Part shown: piece by piece, positions 15,674 through 18,957 of the stretch
Numbering within the stretch: the stretch's first letter is position 1
Layout of the letters: each line of letters opens with the position of its first letter
Assembly (NCBI GenBank): GCA_035518775.1
Contig: DATIXH010000166.1
Coordinates: 1 to 18,957, forward strand
Reading direction: 5' to 3'
Length of the DNA stretch: 18,957 nucleotides
Origin: JBGPEQ01 sp035518775
Lineage (GTDB): Bacteria; Pseudomonadota; Alphaproteobacteria; Dongiales; Dongiaceae
The notes under the pieces: generated by a model
Databases searched by the model: none
What the model was told of the DNA's origin: nothing
Seen by the model: the letters and a program-made list of their open reading frames with translations, nothing else
Translations under genes and position numbers: made by a program

Positions 15674-16774
15674 ATGCCTATCACGCTGCGCCCGATGACG
15701 ACTTCCATTGCCCCCTTCTCGCGGGTGTCGCGTTTTGGTTGGCTGCGCGCGCTTTGCTGGGTTTGCCTGATTGTTCCGGCGCCGCTATGCGCGCAGGAGG
15801 TGACGATCAGAGCCGACGTGGCGCCGACCGGCGGCAGCATCGACGCCGCTCTGCAAGACAGCCTGAACCTGCCGGTCAGGCAGGCGGCAGGATTGCGCGG
15901 CGATCAAGTGGCCGCCTGGGCGCAGATCGACCGCGACCGGCTCAACGCCGTTCTTCGCGCCAAGGGCTTCTATAGCGCGAGCGTGCACCTCACCGTCGAC
16001 CGGGCCGCGGCACTCAAGCCGAACACGGACACGGACGGGCTTCGGTTGATCTTCGACCCGGTCACCGGACCGCTCTATCGCATCCGCTCCGTGCGCATGG
16101 TCGATGCCCAGAATGGGGAGCCCCGCGCCCTGGCTCCCGGCGAGGCCGAGCTACTCGATGGGCTGAGGGGCGAGCCGGCTTCAGCGGACGTGCTGGCCCG
16201 CTTCGAGGCCACGTGGCTCCAGCGCCAACGTGAGGCCGGCCGTGCGTTCGCCTGGGTCGCGCGCCGCGATATCTTGCCCGACGCGTCTTCACGCACCGTC
16301 GAGGCGACGCTTGCGGTGAACCAGGGGCCGGAGGTCCGCTTCGGCAGGATCCAGTTCACCGGGCTGCGACGCATAAGCCCGCAGTCGCTCGAGCCATATG
16401 CGCCGTTCCGGGTCGGCGATCCCTACCGGCCGGCACAGGTCGACCTGCTGCGGACGAACCTGCGGAGCTTGCCCTTCTTCCAATCGGTGCGCGTCGAACC
16501 GGCCACATCGCTGGATGCCTTGGGGTTGCTGCCCCTGCGGGTGACCGTGGTTGAAAAACCGCCGGAGGCCCAGCGCCTGATGCTGTCGGGTTCGATCGGA
16601 ATCGCTGTCCTCGGGTTGGCCGCCGTCCTGCTCGCCCTGGCCGAGCTGGCGACAGCGGGCGCTGGCCCCTCATGGCAGCGCCACCGATCCAAAATCACCG
16701 TGGGGATCTGGATTCTCGTCGCGACGTCCGCGCTGCTCGCGCTTCAACGCCTGTTGTATCTGGGCGATCTCTGA
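15674..16774 (+). CDS. TamA/BamA-like POTRA-domain protein lacking the beta-barrel, with C-terminal membrane helices
   Basis: A 366-residue exported protein. A signal peptide covers about residues 8-40 (hydrophobic LRALCWVCLIVPAP, cleavage near LCA-QE). Residues 42-297 look like three successive POTRA modules in the TamA style: DRDRLNAVLRAKGFYSASV (86-104), YRIRSVRMVD (135-144), and VRFGRIQFTGLRRISPQSLE (221-240) with VDLLRTNLRSLPFFQSVRV (256-274). TamA then continues into a 16-strand barrel after an EKPP-like turn. Here EKPPEAQ (294-300) is followed by two membrane helices (about 306-325 and 341-361) and the stop. No barrel sequence follows in any frame. The likely topology is periplasmic POTRA domains anchored in the inner membrane. 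Start choice (15674 or ATG 15695) is open, with no clear ribosome-binding site for either. Confidence 0.8.
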   Translation: MPITLRPMTTSIAPFSRVSRFGWLRALCWVCLIVPAPLCAQEVTIRADVAPTGGSIDAALQDSLNLPVRQAAGLRGDQVAAWAQIDRDRLNAVLRAKGFYSASVHLTVDRAAALKPNTDTDGLRLIFDPVTGPLYRIRSVRMVDAQNGEPRALAPGEAELLDGLRGEPASADVLARFEATWLQRQREAGRAFAWVARRDILPDASSRTVEATLAVNQGPEVRFGRIQFTGLRRISPQSLEPYAPFRVGDPYRPAQVDLLRTNLRSLPFFQSVRVEPATSLDALGLLPLRVTVVEKPPEAQRLMLSGSIGIAVLGLAAVLLALAELATAGAGPSWQRHRSKITVGIWILVATSALLALQRLLYLGDL

Positions 16775-17055
16775 TCCGCAGAGCGCCAGCCAAGATCATC
16801 GGTCGTGGGCTGGATGAGCGCAAATTTGGGCGGTGCCGGCTCTGCGACCCGCCGGCGCGAAGACGTCGAGATGAGCGCGTCGATCTGTTCTTTGATCTGC
16901 ACCATATTCCGCCGCACGCGATCGAGATCGGCACCGGCCGTCAGCGTGTCAGACGGCGCCTCGCAGGCAGCGGAATAATCCGTGCAAGCGGATTCCCACC
17001 GCCTCATCAGCGTCTGCCACTCCGCTACGACGTCGTGTTCACCTGGCTTGTGCAA
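16744..17055 (-). CDS. Small helical protein of unknown function
   Basis: Not recognised. The frame encodes about 103 residues from a TTG at 17055 (GGAG five bases ahead), and could extend to a TTG at 17259. The middle is an amphipathic helical stretch containing WQTLMRRWESACTDYSAAC and, later, DRVRRNMVQIKEQIDALI, with three cysteine or tryptophan-rich turns and a polar tail. Codon use in this part matches the GC-rich neighbours, unlike the antisense frames, which favours a real gene. The extension from 17259 is arginine-rich and less gene-like. The 3' end overlaps the convergent POTRA gene by 31 bases. It could be a phasin-like or coiled-coil protein, or the remnant of a longer gene with a lost start. 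Confidence 0.4.
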   Translation of the reverse strand: MHKPGEHDVVAEWQTLMRRWESACTDYSAACEAPSDTLTAGADLDRVRRNMVQIKEQIDALISTSSRRRVAEPAPPKFALIQPTTDDLGWRSADQRSPRYNRR

Positions 17056-17295
17056 GGCGGCTCCAGCTTGCAGGTGGTTCACAGGTTCCGACCAATCCGT
17101 GCCTCTGATAAAGCGGACGCCTGACCTTTGCAAGAGGGTGCGGACCTGACCGGGCTCGCTCCGCCGCGCCCGCCGACGTCGAGGATGCCGCTTGTGGTCG
17201 GTCGCGCCTTCGATCCACAGATCCTTGGCTGGCGTGGCCCGCGAAGTTCGCGGCGGCAAGGGCCCTCGCTGACAAAGTGTCGGGCCGAGTTTCGG
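17056..17295. other. Gap between small helical gene and GFA gene
   Basis: No confident gene. The frame of the small helical protein stays open up to a TTG at 17259, so part of this may be its true N-terminus. I see no terminator after the GFA stop. Confidence 0.3.
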
Positions 17296-17694
17296 TTATG
17301 GTTCGGCGCGTCCCGTCCCTTCCCGGTCGCGCTCATATCGGCGTGCGACGTTGAACGGCGGCAGCCAGTTCTCCCGACGACAAATCCAGAGCTCGTAGGT
17401 GGGTGTGACCTGGTTCGGCGCATCGAAGGTGCCGGCAGGGATTTCGATTTCGTCGGCCGTGCGGCCGAAGAGCGAGGATCCGCAAACTGGGCAGAAATAG
17501 CGTCCGCGATAGTCGGCCGTCGTACCGGTGATGCTGACCGCATCCGCAGGGAACACCGCAAAAGTAGCGAATATCGCCCCGTGATGCTTGCGGCAGTCTA
17601 GACAATGGCAAATGCCTACTCGAAACGGTTCAGCACCAATTTCCAGACGGACCGCTCCACAGAGGCATCCCCCGCGATACTGCACGTTTCTCAT
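17296..17694 (-). CDS. GFA-family zinc protein (glutathione-dependent formaldehyde-activating enzyme-like)
   Basis: A 132-residue cytoplasmic protein of the GFA/CENP-V fold. The zinc-binding cysteines are all present: GGCLCGAVR (Cys10, Cys12), CHCLDCRKHHG (Cys29, Cys31, Cys34) and FCPVCGSSLFGR (Cys68, Cys71). The family was named for an enzyme that speeds condensation of formaldehyde with glutathione, but most members are of unproven function, so the name should be read as a fold assignment. ATG 17694 begins nine residues before the first Cys and has GGGGGGA close upstream; longer in-frame starts (to 17802) run through the predicted promoter. It is a single-gene unit between the rRNA operon terminator and the small helical gene, with no evident link to the polysaccharide locus. 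Confidence 0.9.
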   Translation of the reverse strand: MRNVQYRGGCLCGAVRLEIGAEPFRVGICHCLDCRKHHGAIFATFAVFPADAVSITGTTADYRGRYFCPVCGSSLFGRTADEIEIPAGTFDAPNQVTPTYELWICRRENWLPPFNVARRYERDREGTGRAEP

Positions 17695-17773
17695 CCGTCC
17701 CCCCATCGCGCATTGCTGTTCTGGCGTGGAACCCCTGAAGAGGACAACAGTATGGGGCGCATGGCATTGCGTG

Positions 17774-17802
17774 ATTCCAGGCACTGGGTGGACGGCTGTC
17801 AA
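17774..17802 (-). promoter_or_regulatory. Sigma70-type promoter of the GFA gene
   Basis: On the minus strand, a perfect TTGACA (17802-17797) is followed after exactly 17 bases by TGGAAT (17779-17774), a four-of-six match to TATAAT. It lies about 80 bases before the GFA start, downstream of the rRNA-operon terminator, so it would give that gene independent expression. Confidence 0.5.
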
Positions 17803-17889
17803 TCTGTAAGTTTCGACGCCGCCTAATTTGAAGCGATCGACGCAGCGTTTTGCTTTGCGCCATTGCTGGCCCGCACAACCCCCGCAAGC

Positions 17890-17922
17890 AAAACGCCCGC
17901 TATCTTCCGAAGATAGCGGGCG
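17890..17922 (-). terminator. Rho-independent terminator of the rRNA operon
   Basis: A perfect 13-base stem (17894-17906 with 17910-17922) around a three-base loop is followed, on the minus strand, by TTTT (17893-17890). It lies seven bases beyond the 3' end of tRNA-fMet, exactly where the rRNA transcript should end. The T-tract is short, but the stem is long and GC-rich at its base. Confidence 0.85.
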
Positions 17923-17928
17923 CCTGAC

Positions 17929-18005
<77 letters not shown>

Positions 18006-18090
18006 GCAATCGATGTCAGCTGCCAGGAACCGAGACCGGACATCCGGACAGGAATGTGTGTTTCTTGCGTTCGTCCGCGCGCTTGGAAGA

Positions 18091-18205
18091 CCTGGCAGCG
18101 ACCTACTCTCCCACGTCTTGAGACGCAGTACCATTGGCGCTGAGGGTTTTCACGGCCGAGTTCGGAATGGGATCGGGTGCAGGCCCCTCGCAATAACCAC
18201 CAGGT
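18091..18205 (-). rRNA. rrf: 5S ribosomal RNA
   Basis: The minus strand reads ACCTGGTGGTTATTGCGAGG at the 5' end, CCCGATCCCATTCCGAACTC in the conserved loop region, and ends in GTAGGTCGCTGCCAGGT. The 5' and 3' ends pair as helix I. About 115 bases, the usual size; ends could shift by one or two bases. It follows 23S after a spacer of about 90 bases. Confidence 0.95.
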
Positions 18206-18297
18206 CGTCCAAACGCGCGGCGACGCGAATAAGTGAATGCGGATCGTGCCGACGACCGGCGCAGGAGCTTGTCCCTGCGCGCGACGTATCAGCCTCA

Positions 18298-18957
<660 letters not shown>

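Noticed and set aside
17695..17802. N-terminal extension of the GFA protein to 17802
   Set aside because: The added residues come from the predicted promoter and leader, and the family normally begins just before the first cysteine motif.

Overview
The window looks like a high-GC Alphaproteobacterium (exact family not determined). The right end carries the tail of an rRNA operon on the minus strand, in the order 23S (partial), 5S, tRNA-fMet, terminator. A tRNA-fMet directly after 5S is the usual alphaproteobacterial arrangement. Almost everything else is a surface- or exopolysaccharide biosynthesis locus of the Wzx/Wzy type.

Layout, right to left along the minus strand. 18298-18957 is 23S, 18091-18205 is 5S, 17929-18005 is tRNA-fMet and 17890-17922 is a strong terminator. 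Then come a GFA-family zinc protein (17296-17694) with a good sigma70-like promoter, and a small helical protein of unknown function. On the plus strand, 15674-16774 encodes an unusual TamA-like POTRA protein that ends in two membrane helices where a beta-barrel is expected. Divergent from it starts the main minus-strand operon: secreted GH16 hydrolase, Wzx-type flippase fused to a degenerate APH-like kinase domain, large polytopic membrane protein (Wzy/GT-C candidate), small membrane protein, ATP-grasp enzyme. Most junctions are 4-base ATGA/GTGA overlaps. A plus-strand FAD/NAD(P) oxidoreductase (7365-8693) meets the ATP-grasp gene tail to tail with a 33-base overlap. Divergent from it begins a second minus-strand operon: GT2, double-domain GT2, NodB-type deacetylase, galE, and bifunctional manC. 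The leftmost 558 bases contain no convincing gene but do hold a strikingly AT-rich island.

How the parts fit (inference). ManC and GalE supply GDP-mannose and UDP-galactose (or UDP-glucose). Three GT2 domains on two proteins build the repeat unit and the deacetylase may trim N- or O-acetyl groups. The flippase exports the lipid-linked unit, the polytopic protein may polymerise it, and the GH16 enzyme may trim the polymer outside the cell. The ATP-grasp and FAD enzymes may add an amino-acid-like or oxidised decoration. No priming transferase, Wzc-type co-polymerase or Wza-type outer-membrane channel is present, so those would have to be encoded elsewhere. The POTRA protein is a speculative candidate for an envelope role.

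The most unusual items are the barrel-less POTRA protein, the flippase-pseudokinase fusion, the ATP-grasp/FAD pair inside the locus, and an initiator tRNA whose anticodon stem has A-U in place of the first of the three canonical G-C pairs.
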